Positions 53,638 through 64,000 are shown, counted from the first letter of the stretch. The stretch is DNA of 64,000 nt from Streptomyces sp. ERV7 (GCF_001653515.1 NZ_LYOY01000040.1:1-64000); one strand, 5' to 3'. The notes: generated by a model not told the origin, from the sequence alone. Numbers and translations are program-made.

Positions 53638-53759
53638 GGGGGGCGCGCGGTGGGCATGGGGGCGATCACCGGCATGCCGCCGGCCGGCCGCGGCCGCCGG
53701 AGCGGGCGGACCACTGCGCCGCGCACCGGAACAACGCTGATGTCGAGAACCTCTGCCAC
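53638..53759 (-). pseudogene. Detached N-terminal segment of the sigma factor gene
   Basis: GTG 53759 opens about 40 codons (AEVLDISVVPVRGAVVRPL, then GGMPVIAPMPTARPP) that continue into nonsense past the G-run. See the sigma-factor entry. Confidence 0.55.
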
Positions 53760-54054
53760 GCCAGTTGGACACGCTTCCCCCCGTCAGGGTTGTACGCGTA
53801 CGACACCGTTTTTGACAGTGCGACAAATGTCCTCATGCGTACTCGCTCTTCCCCAATGCCCCGATATTTACGGCACCTTGATGGGCGACCGCATAGACGC
53901 TCCATGCCGGGCTGCCGGTTGCAGGGACACGGAAATGAATCGTGTAACAGGGCAACAGCGCAGTTCAAGTGGTACAGACCAGCGACTTGCTCACAGAGCG
54001 TTCACAGATCCTACAAAGTCTGTGGCCTTCCGCGCCGCGAAATCGCTCGGGTAT
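53760..54054. other. Intergenic region sigma factor / asd
   Basis: A 295-bp stretch, AT-richer than its surroundings near 53800-54030, which presumably holds the sigma-factor promoter. A short ACAGA/TCTGT hairpin near 54004-54023 may terminate asd. No gene was recognised. Confidence 0.5.
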
Positions 54055-55110
54055 TCAGCCGAGGAATTCCGCGGCCGCCAGCTCCGCGATCTGAGCGGCG
54101 TTCAAAGCGGAGCCCTTGCGGAGGTTGTCGCCGCAGACGAAGAGATCGAGCGCGTACGGGTCGTCGGGCGAACGCCGCACCCGTCCCACCCACGCAGGAT
54201 CGGTGCCGACCGCGTCGGCGGGCGTCGGGAACTCCCCCGCCGCCGGGTCGTCCAGGAGCACCACACCGGGCGCGGTGGCCAGGATCTCGTGCGCCCGCGC
54301 CACCTCGACCTCGTTCTCGAAGGTCGCGTGGACGGAGACGGAGTGGGTGGTGACCACCGGGACCCGCACACAGGTCGCGGCCACCGCGAGCCGCGGCAGA
54401 CCGAGCACCTTGCGGGTCTCCTCGCGCAGCCCCAGCTCCTCGCTGGACCAGCCGCCGTCGGCCGGATCCCCGGACCAGGGCACCACATTGAGCGCCACCG
54501 GCGCCGCGAACGGCCCGGTGTCCTCGCCCACGGCCCGGCGCACATCGCCGGGGCCGGTGCCCAGTTCCGTACCGGCGACGAGGGAGAGCTGTTCGCGCAG
54601 GGTCTCGACGCCGGCCCGGCCGGCGCCGCTGACCGCCTGGTACGTGGAGACGACGAGTCCGCTCAGGCCGTACTCGGCGTGCAGCGCGCCCACCGCCACG
54701 ATCAGCGCGAGGGTGACGCAGTGCGGGGAGGCCACGATCCCGCGCGGCCGCAGCCGTACGGCGTGGGGGTTGACCTCGGGCACCACCAGCGGCACGTCCG
54801 GGTCCATCCGGAAGGCCGCCGAGGTGTCGACGACCACGGCGCCCTTGGCCGCGGCGACGGGCGCCCACTGGGCGGCGACCTGCTCGGGCACCAGGAAGAC
54901 GGCGACGTCGACGCCGTCGAGCGCCTCCTCGCCCAGGGCCAGGACCTCGCTCTCCTCACCGCGCACGACCAGCTTGCGGCCGGCCGAGCGCGGGGAGGCA
55001 ACGAGTCTGATCTCGCCCCAGACGTCCGCGTGCTGGGACAGGATCTGGAGCATCATCGCGCCGGCGCCCCCGGTCGCTCCGACGACCGCGAGAGCCGGCT
55101 TGCGGGTCAT
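54055..55110 (-). CDS. asd: Aspartate-semialdehyde dehydrogenase
   Basis: A 351-residue enzyme reducing aspartyl phosphate to aspartate semialdehyde with NADPH. The N-terminal Rossmann loop is [13 protein letters not shown]; the catalytic Cys is in SPHCVTLAL, which differs from the usual PNC motif (His before Cys), and the substrate region follows in [12 protein letters not shown]. The C-terminus is complete. ATG 55110 overlaps the lysC stop by 4 bp (ATGA), so the pair is translationally coupled, supplying lysine, threonine, methionine and diaminopimelate. Confidence 0.93.
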   Translation of the reverse strand: MTRKPALAVVGATGGAGAMMLQILSQHADVWGEIRLVASPRSAGRKLVVRGEESEVLALGEEALDGVDVAVFLVPEQVAAQWAPVAAAKGAVVVDTSAAFRMDPDVPLVVPEVNPHAVRLRPRGIVASPHCVTLALIVAVGALHAEYGLSGLVVSTYQAVSGAGRAGVETLREQLSLVAGTELGTGPGDVRRAVGEDTGPFAAPVALNVVPWSGDPADGGWSSEELGLREETRKVLGLPRLAVAATCVRVPVVTTHSVSVHATFENEVEVARAHEILATAPGVVLLDDPAAGEFPTPADAVGTDPAWVGRVRRSPDDPYALDLFVCGDNLRKGSALNAAQIAELAAAEFLG

Positions 55111-56378
55111 CGTCCGGTGCCTCCGTAGACGACCGCCTCGTCGGAGTCGGAGTCCAGGCCGAAGGCGGTGTGCACGGCGCGCACGGCCTCGTTGACGTCG
55201 TCGGCGCGGGTGACCACGGAGATGCGGATCTCGGAGGTCGAGATCAGCTCGATGTTGACCCCGGCGTCGCTGAGCGCCTCGAAGAACCCGGCGGTGACGC
55301 CCGGGTTGGTCTTCATCCCGGCGCCGACCAGCGAGATCTTGGCGATCTGGTCGTCGTAGCGCAGCGACTCGAAACCGATGGTCGCCTTGGCCCGCTCCAG
55401 GGCGTCGATGGCCTTGCGGCCCTCGGCCTTGGGCAGCGTGAACGAGATGTCCGTGAGCCCGGTGGACGCGGCCGACACGTTCTGGACGACCATGTCGATG
55501 TTGATCTCGGCGTTGGCGATGGTCCGGAAGATGGCCGCGGCCTCGCCCGGCTTGTCGGGGACCCCGACCACCGTGATCTTCGCCTCGGAGACGTCGTGCG
55601 CGACTCCGGAGATGATGGCGTGCTCCACCTGCTGATCCCCTCGCGGTTCGTTGCTGACCCAGGTGCCCTGAAGTCCGCTGAAGGACGACCGCACATGGAT
55701 CGGGATGTTGTATCGGCGTGCGTACTCGACGCAGCGGTGCAGCAGCACCTTGGAGCCGGACGCGGCCAGCTCCAGCATGTCCTCGAAGGAGATCCAGTCG
55801 ATCTTCTTGGCCTTCTTCACCACACGCGGGTCGGCGGTGAACACGCCGTCGACGTCCGTGTAGATCTCGCAGACCTCGGCGTCGAGCGCCGCCGCGAGGG
55901 CGACGGCCGTGGTGTCGGACCCGCCGCGCCCGAGCGTGGTGATGTCCTTCTTGTCCTGGGACACGCCCTGGAACCCGGCCACGATCGCGATGTTGCCCTC
56001 GTCCAGGGCGGTGCGGATCCGGCCCGGCGTGACATCGATGATCCGCGCTTTGTTGTGGACCGAGTCCGTGATGACGCCGGCCTGGCTGCCCGTGAACGAC
56101 TGGGCCTTGTGGCCCAGGTTTTTGATCGCCATGGCCAGCAGGGCCATGGAGATCCGCTCTCCGGCGGTCAGCAGCATGTCGAATTCCCGGCCGGTAGGCA
56201 TCGGAGATACCTGCTCGGCGAGATCGATCAACTCGTCCGTCGTGTCGCCCATCGCGGAAACCACGACAACGACCTGATGGCCGTTCTTCTTGGCTTCCAC
56301 GATCCGCTTGGCGACGCGCTTGATGCCCTCGGCATCGGCAACGGAGGAGCCTCCGTACTTCTGCACGACAAGGCCCAC
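55107..56378 (-). CDS. lysC: Aspartate kinase
   Basis: A 423-residue kinase that commits aspartate to the lysine/threonine/methionine branch. GTG 56378 has GAGGAG upstream. The kinase domain shows [26 protein letters not shown] and [15 protein letters not shown]; two ACT domains for feedback by lysine and threonine cover about 265-410 ([24 protein letters not shown]). Aspartate kinases of this class often have an internal start giving a separate beta subunit from the ACT part; that is family knowledge. Palindromes upstream of the start (56452-56481) may be operators. Confidence 0.96.
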   Translation of the reverse strand: MGLVVQKYGGSSVADAEGIKRVAKRIVEAKKNGHQVVVVVSAMGDTTDELIDLAEQVSPMPTGREFDMLLTAGERISMALLAMAIKNLGHKAQSFTGSQAGVITDSVHNKARIIDVTPGRIRTALDEGNIAIVAGFQGVSQDKKDITTLGRGGSDTTAVALAAALDAEVCEIYTDVDGVFTADPRVVKKAKKIDWISFEDMLELAASGSKVLLHRCVEYARRYNIPIHVRSSFSGLQGTWVSNEPRGDQQVEHAIISGVAHDVSEAKITVVGVPDKPGEAAAIFRTIANAEINIDMVVQNVSAASTGLTDISFTLPKAEGRKAIDALERAKATIGFESLRYDDQIAKISLVGAGMKTNPGVTAGFFEALSDAGVNIELISTSEIRISVVTRADDVNEAVRAVHTAFGLDSDSDEAVVYGGTGR

Positions 56379-56451
56379 GTGCGCTCCTCGCTCAGTCCAT
56401 TACTGCGGTCGGCTCAGTCTAACGAGCGGCCCGGATCCGCCCGGGAGGTGC

Positions 56452-56481
56452 CACATCGTGAGATGTCCCGCTCACGATGTG
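56452..56481. promoter_or_regulatory. Nested palindromes upstream of lysC
   Basis: A 10-bp perfect inverted repeat (CACATCGTGA at 56452-56461, TCACGATGTG at 56472-56481) with a 10-base spacer. The left half also begins a second palindrome, ACATC-GTGA-GATGT (56453-56466). It lies about 75-105 bp before the lysC start in a non-coding gap. Likely an operator or attenuator element; the regulator is unknown. Confidence 0.5.
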
Positions 56482-56609
56482 ATCTTGGTAGGACTCCCGG
56501 GTGGGGGGACGGATCCGGTCCGCTCGTGGAGGGGCACATGCCCGGCCGCACCGGTTGTACGCACGGGTGTGGGCCGGCTCACAGACCGCGGGGGCGGCGG
56601 GGGACGGCG

Positions 56610-57269
56610 CTACTTGACCGTACGCAGGCCCAGCGGGCCCGCGATCTCCTCGGCCATCACGCGCCCCGCCTCCTCGGCGAGCGACTCCTCGGTCAGGTCC
56701 TCGTCCGTGTCCAGCCCGTCCAGCTCCTCCAGGGGCTGGTTGAGGCGGACGTGGGCGACCAGCGACTGGAGGGCGCGCAGGGTCGCGGAGGCGGTGGAGC
56801 CCCAGTTGGAGAAGTAGGAGAACTGCCACCACCACAGCGCCTCGGTGGTGCGGCCCGCGCGGTAGTGGGCGAGGCCGTGGCGCAGATCGGTGACGACGTC
56901 GGCCAGGTCGTCGGAGATCCGGCAGGCGACGGGCGCCTTGCGCGGCTCGTACGGGTCGAAGACCTCGGAGTACACGTCGATGGGTTCCAGCAGGGCCGCG
57001 AACCGCTCGCGCAGGTCGTCGACGTCCGGCTCCGGGCCGAGGTCCGGCTCGTACCGCTCGTCCGGGACGATGTCCTCGTGCGCGCCGAGGCGGCCCCCGG
57101 CGAGCAGCAGCTGGGAGACCTCCAGCAGCAGGAACGGCACGGCGCTGTCCGGCTCGTCGCCCTTGGCCACCTCGGTGACCGCGACGATGAAGGACTCGAC
57201 CTGGTCGGCGATCTGGACCGCGAAGGAGTCCGGATCCTGGTTGGCCGCGTGCAGCGTTGCGTCAGACAT
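56610..57269 (-). CDS. DUF5063 domain protein
   Basis: A 219-residue acidic, mostly helical protein of unknown role. ATG 57269 ([11 protein letters not shown]) lies 11 bases after AAGGAAGG; a TTG at 57290 is in frame. Typical DUF5063 features are the Trp-rich [13 protein letters not shown] and an acidic C-terminal segment. No enzyme motif or membrane segment is visible. The start lies 8 bp inside the 3' end of recR, and this recR-DUF5063 coupling is conserved in Streptomyces as I recall, so a link to DNA repair is possible but unproven. Confidence 0.85.
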   Translation of the reverse strand: MSDATLHAANQDPDSFAVQIADQVESFIVAVTEVAKGDEPDSAVPFLLLEVSQLLLAGGRLGAHEDIVPDERYEPDLGPEPDVDDLRERFAALLEPIDVYSEVFDPYEPRKAPVACRISDDLADVVTDLRHGLAHYRAGRTTEALWWWQFSYFSNWGSTASATLRALQSLVAHVRLNQPLEELDGLDTDEDLTEESLAEEAGRVMAEEIAGPLGLRTVK

Positions 57270-57861
57270 CGAGAAGTCGCCTTCCTTCAAAGGCCCGCCC
57301 GAGCGTGACCTCGTCCGCGTACTCCAGATCTCCCCCGACGGGGAGTCCGCTGGCCAGCCGGGTGACCCGCAGGCCCATCGGCTTGATCATGCGGGCGAGG
57401 TACGTCGCCGTGGCCTCGCCCTCCAGGTTCGGGTCGGTGGCCAGGATCAGCTCGGTGACCGTGCCGTCGGCGAGCCGGGCGAGCAGCTCGCGGATGCGCA
57501 GATCGTCCGGGCCGACGCCCTCGATGGGGCTGATGGCGCCGCCGAGTACGTGGTAGCGGCCCCGGAACTCACGGGTCCGCTCGATCGCCACGACGTCCTT
57601 CGGCTCCTCGACGACACAGATGACGGAGAGGTCGCGGCGCGGGTCGCGGCAGATGTTGCACTGCTCCTGCTGCGCCACGTTTCCGCACACCGCGCAGAAC
57701 CGGACCTTGTCCTTCACTTCGAGCAGCGCGTGCGCGAGCCGGCGCACGTCGGTGGGCTCGGCCTGGAGGATGTGGAAGGCGATCCGCTGCGCGCTCTTGG
57801 GACCGACGCCGGGCAGCCTGCCCAACTCGTCGATGAGGTCCTGGACCACGCCTTCGTACAA
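57262..57861 (-). CDS. recR: Recombination mediator RecR
   Basis: A 199-residue protein acting with RecF/RecO in loading RecA at gaps. It has the N-terminal helix-hairpin-helix ([17 protein letters not shown]), a zinc finger [16 protein letters not shown], and a Toprim domain ([27 protein letters not shown]). TTG 57861 starts [14 protein letters not shown] and has GAGAGG upstream. It overlaps the DUF5063 gene and follows the YbaB gene by 126 bp on the same strand. Confidence 0.95.
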   Translation of the reverse strand: MYEGVVQDLIDELGRLPGVGPKSAQRIAFHILQAEPTDVRRLAHALLEVKDKVRFCAVCGNVAQQEQCNICRDPRRDLSVICVVEEPKDVVAIERTREFRGRYHVLGGAISPIEGVGPDDLRIRELLARLADGTVTELILATDPNLEGEATATYLARMIKPMGLRVTRLASGLPVGGDLEYADEVTLGRAFEGRRLLDV

Positions 57862-57987
57862 CGGACTGCCTCTCGTGGGTCGTCTGGGTGCTTACGGTAG
57901 TTGGTGGGCGGGCGCCGCAGAAGGGCGGATCCGCCTTGTTCACCACTGTTCACCAGGGCCGTGCGGACGGGCCCGGGCCCGCTCCGC

Positions 57988-58323
57988 TCAGAAGGGCAGG
58001 CCCGGCATGCCGCCGAGGCCCTGGGCCAGCGGGCCGAGCTTCTGCTGCTGGAGCTGCTGGGCGTTCTCGTTGGCCGCGCGGACGGCCGCGACGACCAGGT
58101 CGGCGAGGCCCTCTGTGTCCTCCGGGTCGACCGCCTTCGGGTCGATGACGAGGCCGCGCAGCTCACCGGAGCCGGTCACGGTCGCCTTGACGAGACCGCC
58201 GCCGGCCTGGCCGTCGACCTCGGTCGCGGCGAGCTCCTCCTGCGCGCGGGCGAGGTCCTGCTGCATCTGCTGCGCCTGCTGGAGCAGCTGCTGCATGTTG
58301 GGCTGGCCACCACCAGGGATCAC
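57988..58323 (-). CDS. YbaB/EbfC nucleoid-associated protein
   Basis: A 111-residue DNA-binding protein. GTG 58323 ([20 protein letters not shown]) has ACGGAG upstream. The N-terminal Gln-rich helix and the conserved [18 protein letters not shown] core are clear; a second Gln-rich helix follows near the C-terminus. YbaB proteins form dimers that coat and bridge DNA, and the gene usually lies between dnaX and recR. dnaX is not seen upstream here; instead a divergent region leads to a gene fusion. Confidence 0.92.
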   Translation of the reverse strand: MIPGGGQPNMQQLLQQAQQMQQDLARAQEELAATEVDGQAGGGLVKATVTGSGELRGLVIDPKAVDPEDTEGLADLVVAAVRAANENAQQLQQQKLGPLAQGLGGMPGLPF

Positions 58324-58655
58324 GGTGCACTCCGTCTTTTCGCGTCTTCGGATCGTCGGATCTGCCGGAAGGATCCGGCACTCCGAGCCTACGTGGTCTC
58401 CCCGCCCCCTGCTCCGCAACTCTTTCGAGTGAGTCGACGGAGGTTCTCCTACCTGATCAAGGCCCACTTACGGGGGGAAATACCGGGATATCGGCCCTGG
58501 CTCCCACCATTCGGCGGTAGGAAGGGCAGTCACGTCTCGGGGGAGGCCGGAAGGCGTCGCGCGGTGCGGTGCGGCGACGTAACTGTACGTTACGTCCCCG
58601 TCACCGCATGTGGCGGCGAGAGGGTTTTCGATACGCACCGCGGAGGGAGCGCCGG
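58324..58655. other. Divergent intergenic region YbaB / SLATT gene
   Basis: A gap of 332 bp with no ORF. It should contain both promoters. The clearest site is the 21-bp palindrome at 58576-58596. No tRNA was found. Confidence 0.55.
58576..58596. promoter_or_regulatory. 21-bp operator-like palindrome
   Basis: GACGTAAC-TGTAC-GTTACGTC: perfect 8-bp arms around a 5-base centre, about 60 bp before the SLATT start. Size and symmetry suit a dimeric repressor such as a TetR-type protein. Confidence 0.45.
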
Positions 58656-58870
58656 GTGAGCCAGCCGGAGATGCAGCCCGAGGGGCCCCCGGGACCGCCC
58701 CGGGACGAGCGCGACCTGACCGGGCGCCCGTTCCCGCTGGGCGACTGGGGCGAGCCCGCGGAACGCCTTGACGAGCTGTACCGGTGGGTCGAGGCGGGGG
58801 CGCTGCGCACGGCCGAGTGGTATCTGGCGGACCGGCTGTGGAAGCGGCGGGGGGCGCGGGTGCTGCGGGG
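58656..58870 (+). pseudogene. SLATT-domain gene, N-terminal fragment
   Basis: GTG 58656 with GGAGGGA upstream opens a protein beginning MSQPEMQPEGPPGPP and containing LTGRPFPLGDWGEPAERLDE and ALRTAEWYLADRLWKRRGA, which I recognise as the N-terminus of Streptomyces SLATT-domain membrane proteins. After about 72 codons (VLRGG) the family sequence stops and the frame runs antiparallel to sense through kinase DNA to a stop at 59183. The two transmembrane helices expected next are missing. Confidence 0.7.
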
Positions 58871-60474
<1,604 letters not shown>

Positions 60475-60487
60475 GGCGGAACGACGA

Positions 60488-60521
60488 CGGGGCCGCCGGT
60501 ACGAACGTACCGACGGCCCCG
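60488..60521. terminator. Bidirectional hairpin between kinase remnant and purA
   Basis: CGGGGCCG-CCGGTACG pairs with CGTACCG-A-CGGCCCCG, one bulge, short loop. It fills the gap between the convergent genes. Confidence 0.7.
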
Positions 60522-60536
60522 CAGCACACCTGTCGC

Positions 60537-61820
60537 CTACAGGAAGGAGTTGATCTCGATCGTCTCGGTCCGGCCGGGGCCGACACCGATCGCGGAGATC
60601 GGCGCGCCCGACATCTCCTCCAGCGCCTTCACGTACGCCTGCGCGTTCTTCGGCAGGTCGGAGAAGGTCTGCGCCTTGGTGATGTCCTCGGACCAGCCCG
60701 GCAGCATCTCGTAGATCGGCTTCGCGTGGTGGAAGTCGGTCTGCGAGTACGGGAGCTCCTCGACGCGCTTGCCGTCGATCTCGTACGCGACGCAGACGGG
60801 GATCTGCTCCCAGCCGGTCAGGACGTCCAGCTTGGTGAGGAAGAAGTCGGTGAGGCCGTTGACGCGGGTCGCGTAACGGGCGATCACCGCGTCGAACCAG
60901 CCGCAGCGGCGGTCGCGGCCGGTGGTGACACCGCGCTCGCCGCCGATGCGGCGCAGGTCCTCGCCGTCCTGGTCGAACAGCTCGGTCGGGAACGGGCCCG
61001 CGCCGACGCGCGTCGTGTAGGCCTTGAGGATGCCGATGACGCGGCTGATCTTCGTGGGGCCCACGCCCGCGCCGGTGCAGGCGCCGCCGGCGGTCGGGTT
61101 CGACGAGGTCACGAAGGGGTACGTGCCGTGGTCGACGTCGAGGAGCGTGCCCTGGCCGCCCTCGAAGAGGACGACCTTGCCCTCGTCGATCGCGTTGTTG
61201 AGGATCAGCGTCGTGTCGGCGACGAACGGCTTGATCTGCTCCGCGTACTGGAGCATCTCCTCGACGATCTTGCCGGACTCGATGGCACGCCGGTTGAAGA
61301 CCTTGGCGAGGAGCTGGTTCTTGCCCTCCAGCGCCGCCTCGACCTTCTGCTCCAGGATCGACTCGTCGTAGAGGTCCTGGACGCGGATGCCTACGCGGTT
61401 GATCTTGTCCGCGTAGGTCGGGCCGATGCCGCGACCGGTGGTGCCGATCTTGCGGGAGCCGAGGAACCGTTCCGTCACCTTGTCGAGGGTGACGTTGTAC
61501 GGCGTGATCAGGTGAGCGTTACCGCTGATGAGCAGCTTGGACGTGTCGACGCCGCGCTCGTTCAGCCCGCTCAGCTCGGAGAGCAGGACCGCCGGGTCGA
61601 CGACGACTCCGTTGCCGATGACCGGGGTACACCCCGGCGAGAGGATCCCGGAAGGGAGAAGATGCAGCGCGTACTTCTGGTCGCCGACGACGACCGTGTG
61701 GCCGGCGTTGTTGCCGCCTTGGTAGCGCACCACATAGTCAACAGATCCACCGAGGAGGTCGGTGGCCTTTCCCTTGCCCTCGTCACCCCACTGAGCACCG
61801 AGCAGCACAAGTGCGGGCAC
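60537..61820 (-). CDS. purA: Adenylosuccinate synthetase
   Basis: A 427-residue enzyme joining IMP and aspartate with GTP, the first AMP-specific step of purine synthesis. GTG 61820 ([18 protein letters not shown]) carries the N-terminal GDEGKGK phosphate loop and catalytic Asp; NNAGHTVV with the catalytic His, [14 protein letters not shown] and the C-terminal guanine-binding KLDVLTG are all present. It is divergent from the diacylglycerol-kinase-like gene. The 143-bp gap holds competing hairpins that may affect its leader. Confidence 0.97.
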   Translation of the reverse strand: MPALVLLGAQWGDEGKGKATDLLGGSVDYVVRYQGGNNAGHTVVVGDQKYALHLLPSGILSPGCTPVIGNGVVVDPAVLLSELSGLNERGVDTSKLLISGNAHLITPYNVTLDKVTERFLGSRKIGTTGRGIGPTYADKINRVGIRVQDLYDESILEQKVEAALEGKNQLLAKVFNRRAIESGKIVEEMLQYAEQIKPFVADTTLILNNAIDEGKVVLFEGGQGTLLDVDHGTYPFVTSSNPTAGGACTGAGVGPTKISRVIGILKAYTTRVGAGPFPTELFDQDGEDLRRIGGERGVTTGRDRRCGWFDAVIARYATRVNGLTDFFLTKLDVLTGWEQIPVCVAYEIDGKRVEELPYSQTDFHHAKPIYEMLPGWSEDITKAQTFSDLPKNAQAYVKALEEMSGAPISAIGVGPGRTETIEINSFL

Positions 61821-61857
61821 AGGCGTACACCCCTTCCGGGCGGGGCATGTCCAAGGT

Positions 61858-61929
61858 CAGGGGCTTGTCGCCGCCTCACCAATGTGCCCCGGAATAGACG
61901 AAGCCCCTGGCGCAATAGCGCAAGGGGCT
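61858..61929. promoter_or_regulatory. Mutually exclusive hairpins in the purA / DGK-like gap
   Basis: AAGCCCCTG at 61901-61909 can pair with CAGGGGCTT at 61858-61866 (9 bp), or AGCCCCT with AGGGGCT at 61923-61929, the latter with an inner GCGC-AATA-GCGC stem. One strand segment thus has two partners, the layout of an attenuator. It could act on the leader of either gene. Confidence 0.4.
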
Positions 61930-61963
61930 CTTGCACAAAGATGCTACCCGAGGAAGGACCGAA

Positions 61964-62809
61964 GTGTCGGCTGCCGACCAGCTACTGGTGGTCATCGACC
62001 CGGTCGCCCGCCGTATCGACGGCGAGTCCGTACGGATCGCGAAGGATGTGCTGTGTGCGGGTGCACAGGCGAAAATATGCTGGCCGGAGGGGGTGGAGGA
62101 GTTCTCGCGCGCCCTGGCCCGGCGGGGTGGGCGACGGCCGGTGGTGGTGGGTGACGACCGGGCGCTGCTACGTACTGTGACCTTGCTCCAACGGGAACCC
62201 GAGCTGCCCGGCCCGGCCCTGGCGCTGGTGCCCGTGGGCACCGCCCCTTCCGTGGAACTTGCCAGGTCACTGGGGGTGCCGACGGGGGCGGTGGCGGCGG
62301 CCCGGGCGGTCCTGGACGGCTCCCCCCACCGCCTCGACCTGCTGGTCGACGACAGCGGGGGTGTGGTCCTCGGCGATCTGTGCATTCCGGCGCTGGCGCC
62401 GGTGCGGGCCGTTCCGCCGACGGTGTGGGGGACGTGCCGCTCGCTGGTCCGCACGCTGGTGCGCACCCCCACGCCGGTGGCGGCGGCCGTCGCCCACCGG
62501 TTGCGGGTGGAGGCGGACGGGGTGCTCCTGTCCGACCTCGACCGCCCGGTCGCGGGCGTGTCCCTGGCGTCCGGGGACGGCGCGGCCCATGTCGTCGTCG
62601 AGCCGCGTTCGGGGGCGGTGGTACGGGCGCGGGCCCGGGCGGTGACGGTGTCCGTGGGCGGGGCGCCGGGTTCGGCCGGGTCCCTGTCCGGGGACGGGTT
62701 CCGCTACCGGGCGGGGCCGGTGGTGACGGGGCCGGTGCGGAGCCGCACGTGGACGGCGGGTTCGTGGACCCTGACCCTGCCGGGTCCCTCCGGGGGCGGG
62801 TGGGGGTAA
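61964..62809 (+). CDS. Diacylglycerol/lipid kinase-like protein
   Basis: A 281-residue cytosolic protein. GTG 61964 has GAGGAAGGA six bases upstream. It resembles the DAGK catalytic family in layout: an alpha/beta N-terminal half (LLVVIDPVARRIDGES, LVPVGTAPSVELARSLGVP where family members have GTGN) and a beta-rich C-terminal half. The GTxND-like nucleotide loop reads GTAPS, so phosphotransfer is uncertain. The C-terminal ~40 residues are Gly/Ser-rich. It is divergent from purA, its usual position in Streptomyces as I recall. Substrate unknown. Confidence 0.75.
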   Translation: MSAADQLLVVIDPVARRIDGESVRIAKDVLCAGAQAKICWPEGVEEFSRALARRGGRRPVVVGDDRALLRTVTLLQREPELPGPALALVPVGTAPSVELARSLGVPTGAVAAARAVLDGSPHRLDLLVDDSGGVVLGDLCIPALAPVRAVPPTVWGTCRSLVRTLVRTPTPVAAAVAHRLRVEADGVLLSDLDRPVAGVSLASGDGAAHVVVEPRSGAVVRARARAVTVSVGGAPGSAGSLSGDGFRYRAGPVVTGPVRSRTWTAGSWTLTLPGPSGGGWG

Positions 62810-63152
62810 GTCCGGTTCTCCCGGGGGCGTACGCCCCCGGCCCCCTTTGCGGGGCCTGCGGCCCCCACACCCCACTTCGGGGCTCCGCCCCGGGCCTTGT
62901 GCGTGACCTGCGGGCCCGGTGGGGGCTGATCGCGCAGTTCCCCGCGCCCCTGGGTAGTCAGGGGCGCGGGGAACTGCGCGAGCAACCCAGCACGGTCCGC
63001 AGGAGACCACGGGTTCAGGGGCGCGGGGAACTGCGCGAGCAACCAGCCACGGGCCGCGGACGAACGACGGGCTCTTCAGGGGCGCGGGGAACTGCGCGAC
63101 CAGCCCCCACCGGCCCGCGGGTGAACACCGCGGGCCGGGACGGGCAGGGGGC
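62810..63152. repeat. Interspersed-repeat cluster with a 22-bp perfect hairpin
   Basis: The core CGCGCAGTTCCCCGCGCCCC (plus TG) at 62931-62952 faces its reverse complement at 62959-62980 across six bases, giving a perfect 22-bp stem; it lies within the gap between convergent genes and would act as a strong terminator. Two further reverse copies are at 63016-63037 and 63077-63098. GGGGCCTGCGGCCCC-like units precede at about 62820-62880. No ORF. Confidence 0.85.
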
Positions 63153-64000
63153 TCAGGCCACCCGCTCCCGCTCCGCGACCGGCTCGGCCACCGCCTGACC
63201 GTCCCGCATCAGCACCGCCGCCAGCACCGCCGCCACCAGCACCCCCACCGCGCTCACCGCGAACGTCGTCGACATCGCCGCCGTGAAGGCCGAGTGAGCC
63301 GTCCGTATCAGGGTCGCGTCGCCCTGGGCCGTCGCCAGCGCGCCCGCGATCGAGTGGCGGGCGGCGTCCGGCGTGTCCGAGGGCATCTCGGACGCGAAGC
63401 CGCTCGACAGGAGCGAGCCGAGGATCGCGATGCCCAGCGCCGTACCGGCCTGCTGGATCGTGTCGTTCAGGGCCGAGCCCACCCCCGCCTTGTCCGCCGG
63501 GATCGTCCCCATCAGCGCGCCGACCGCCGCCGGCATCGCCAGGCCCGCACCGAGGCCGAGCAGGCCGAGCGCGATCGCCGGGACCGTGAAGCCCGAGGAC
63601 GCCGTGACCGTGGTCAGCAGCGCGAAGGACGAGGCCATCACCAGCATCCCGGCCACGATCAGCCACCGGTTGCCGATCCTCGCCGCCAGCTGCGCACCCG
63701 CCGTGTTGCCCACCAGCGCCGTCACCGCGAGCGGCACGAACGCGAGGCCCGCCTTGACCGGCGAGTAGCCGAGGACGAACTGGAGGTACTGGGTGAGCAC
63801 CAGCAGCAGCCCGCCCGTACCGATCTGCACCAGCGCCAGCGACACCGAACCGCCGCTGAAGTTGCGGTGCCGGAACAGGACCAGCGGCACCATCGGCGCG
63901 GGCGTGACGTTCTCCCAGATCACGAACCCGGCGAGGGCGAGGACCGCGACCGCCAGGGTGATCAGCGAACGGCCGCCGAACGCCCCGTGCTGCGGAATCT
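63153..64000 (-). CDS. MFS drug exporter, DHA2/EmrB-QacA family (5' partial at the window edge)
   Basis: The C-terminal 282 residues of a 14-helix exporter; the frame stays open to position 64000, so the start lies beyond the window. About seven hydrophobic helices are visible, with PLAVTALVGNTAGAQLA, the cytoplasmic RIGNRWLIVAGM loop and GVGSALNDTIQQAGTALGIA, the latter motif typical of EmrB/QacA transporters. It probably exports drugs or secreted metabolites with proton antiport. The GTG at 63923 is internal. No regulator is visible on this side. It is convergent with the DGK-like gene across the repeat cluster. Confidence 0.85.
   Translation of the reverse strand, partial: IPQHGAFGGRSLITLAVAVLALAGFVIWENVTPAPMVPLVLFRHRNFSGGSVSLALVQIGTGGLLLVLTQYLQFVLGYSPVKAGLAFVPLAVTALVGNTAGAQLAARIGNRWLIVAGMLVMASSFALLTTVTASSGFTVPAIALGLLGLGAGLAMPAAVGALMGTIPADKAGVGSALNDTIQQAGTALGIAILGSLLSSGFASEMPSDTPDAARHSIAGALATAQGDATLIRTAHSAFTAAMSTTFAVSAVGVLVAAVLAAVLMRDGQAVAEPVAERERVA

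Noticed and set aside
58324-58655. Possible tRNA gene in the YbaB gap
   Set aside because: No cloverleaf or T-loop GGTTCRA motif was found.

Overview
The window is Streptomyces-type chromosome. It is very GC-rich with strong third-position GC, uses many GTG and TTG starts, and carries family markers such as bldG, HppA, SLATT and SulP-carbonic anhydrase genes. From memory, the gene order from holB-tmk-topA through bldG, ssd/tadA, acs, nhaA, crp, asd-lysC, recR and purA follows the S. coelicolor SCO35xx-SCO36xx core region. No database comparison was run.

Layout. (1) 1-3488: right end of an integrated actinomycete integrative and conjugative element (AICE-like): a DUF3987 replication-type protein open at the left edge, an iteron-like repeat cluster, a small excisionase, a tyrosine integrase, and the tRNA-Thr(CGU) that serves as target. 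(2) 3585-16600: TAP-type peptidase lipoprotein, DNA polymerase III delta', a membrane-fused dTMP kinase that is frameshifted, topoisomerase I, a small membrane protein, a lipoprotein and the proton-pumping pyrophosphatase. (3) 16851-20810: bldG and its anti-sigma partner, a DUF1998 helicase, and a TadE-like protein. (4) 20811-26124: a Tad pilus locus (ssd-tadA-tadB...) interrupted by a segment holding a 5'-truncated L,D-transpeptidase, a 49-codon ORF and metG. (5) 26569-35852: HAD phosphatase, a Fic-like protein, a MinD-like ATPase, a deacetylase-like lipoprotein, the SulP-carbonic anhydrase fusion and acetyl-CoA synthetase. (6) 36562-51486: NhaA, a holin-X-like protein, hydrolase, GH4 glucosidase, MarP-like protease, two NUDIX proteins, endonuclease III, Crp, an MBL hydrolase, an LCP protein, TatA, an S9 peptidase broken by a 94-bp tandem duplication, and SURF1. 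(7) 51773-64000: SigE-family sigma factor with its membrane partner, asd-lysC, DUF5063-recR-ybaB, a chimera of SLATT and kinase gene remnants, purA, a diacylglycerol-kinase-like protein, and an MFS exporter cut by the right edge.

Functional links. bldG with its anti-sigma partner, and the sigma factor with its membrane partner, are two partner-switching or regulatory modules. lysC and asd overlap and give the first two steps from aspartate to lysine, threonine and methionine. recR and the YbaB gene lie together, as they commonly do in bacteria. holB, tmk and topA form a replication and DNA-topology block.

The striking feature is damage. One gene carries a 94-bp out-of-frame duplication (S9 peptidase). 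Two genes show likely single-base frameshifts at G/C runs (tmk, sigma factor), with a possible third at a NUDIX N-terminus. One deletion fuses two unrelated genes (SLATT/kinase). The Tad operon is broken. The homopolymer cases could be sequence errors; the duplication, deletion and Tad break look structural. Interspersed repeats of a 22-bp core fill many gaps, and one copy sits exactly at the Tad breakpoint. No CRISPR array, rRNA or insertion-sequence transposase was seen.
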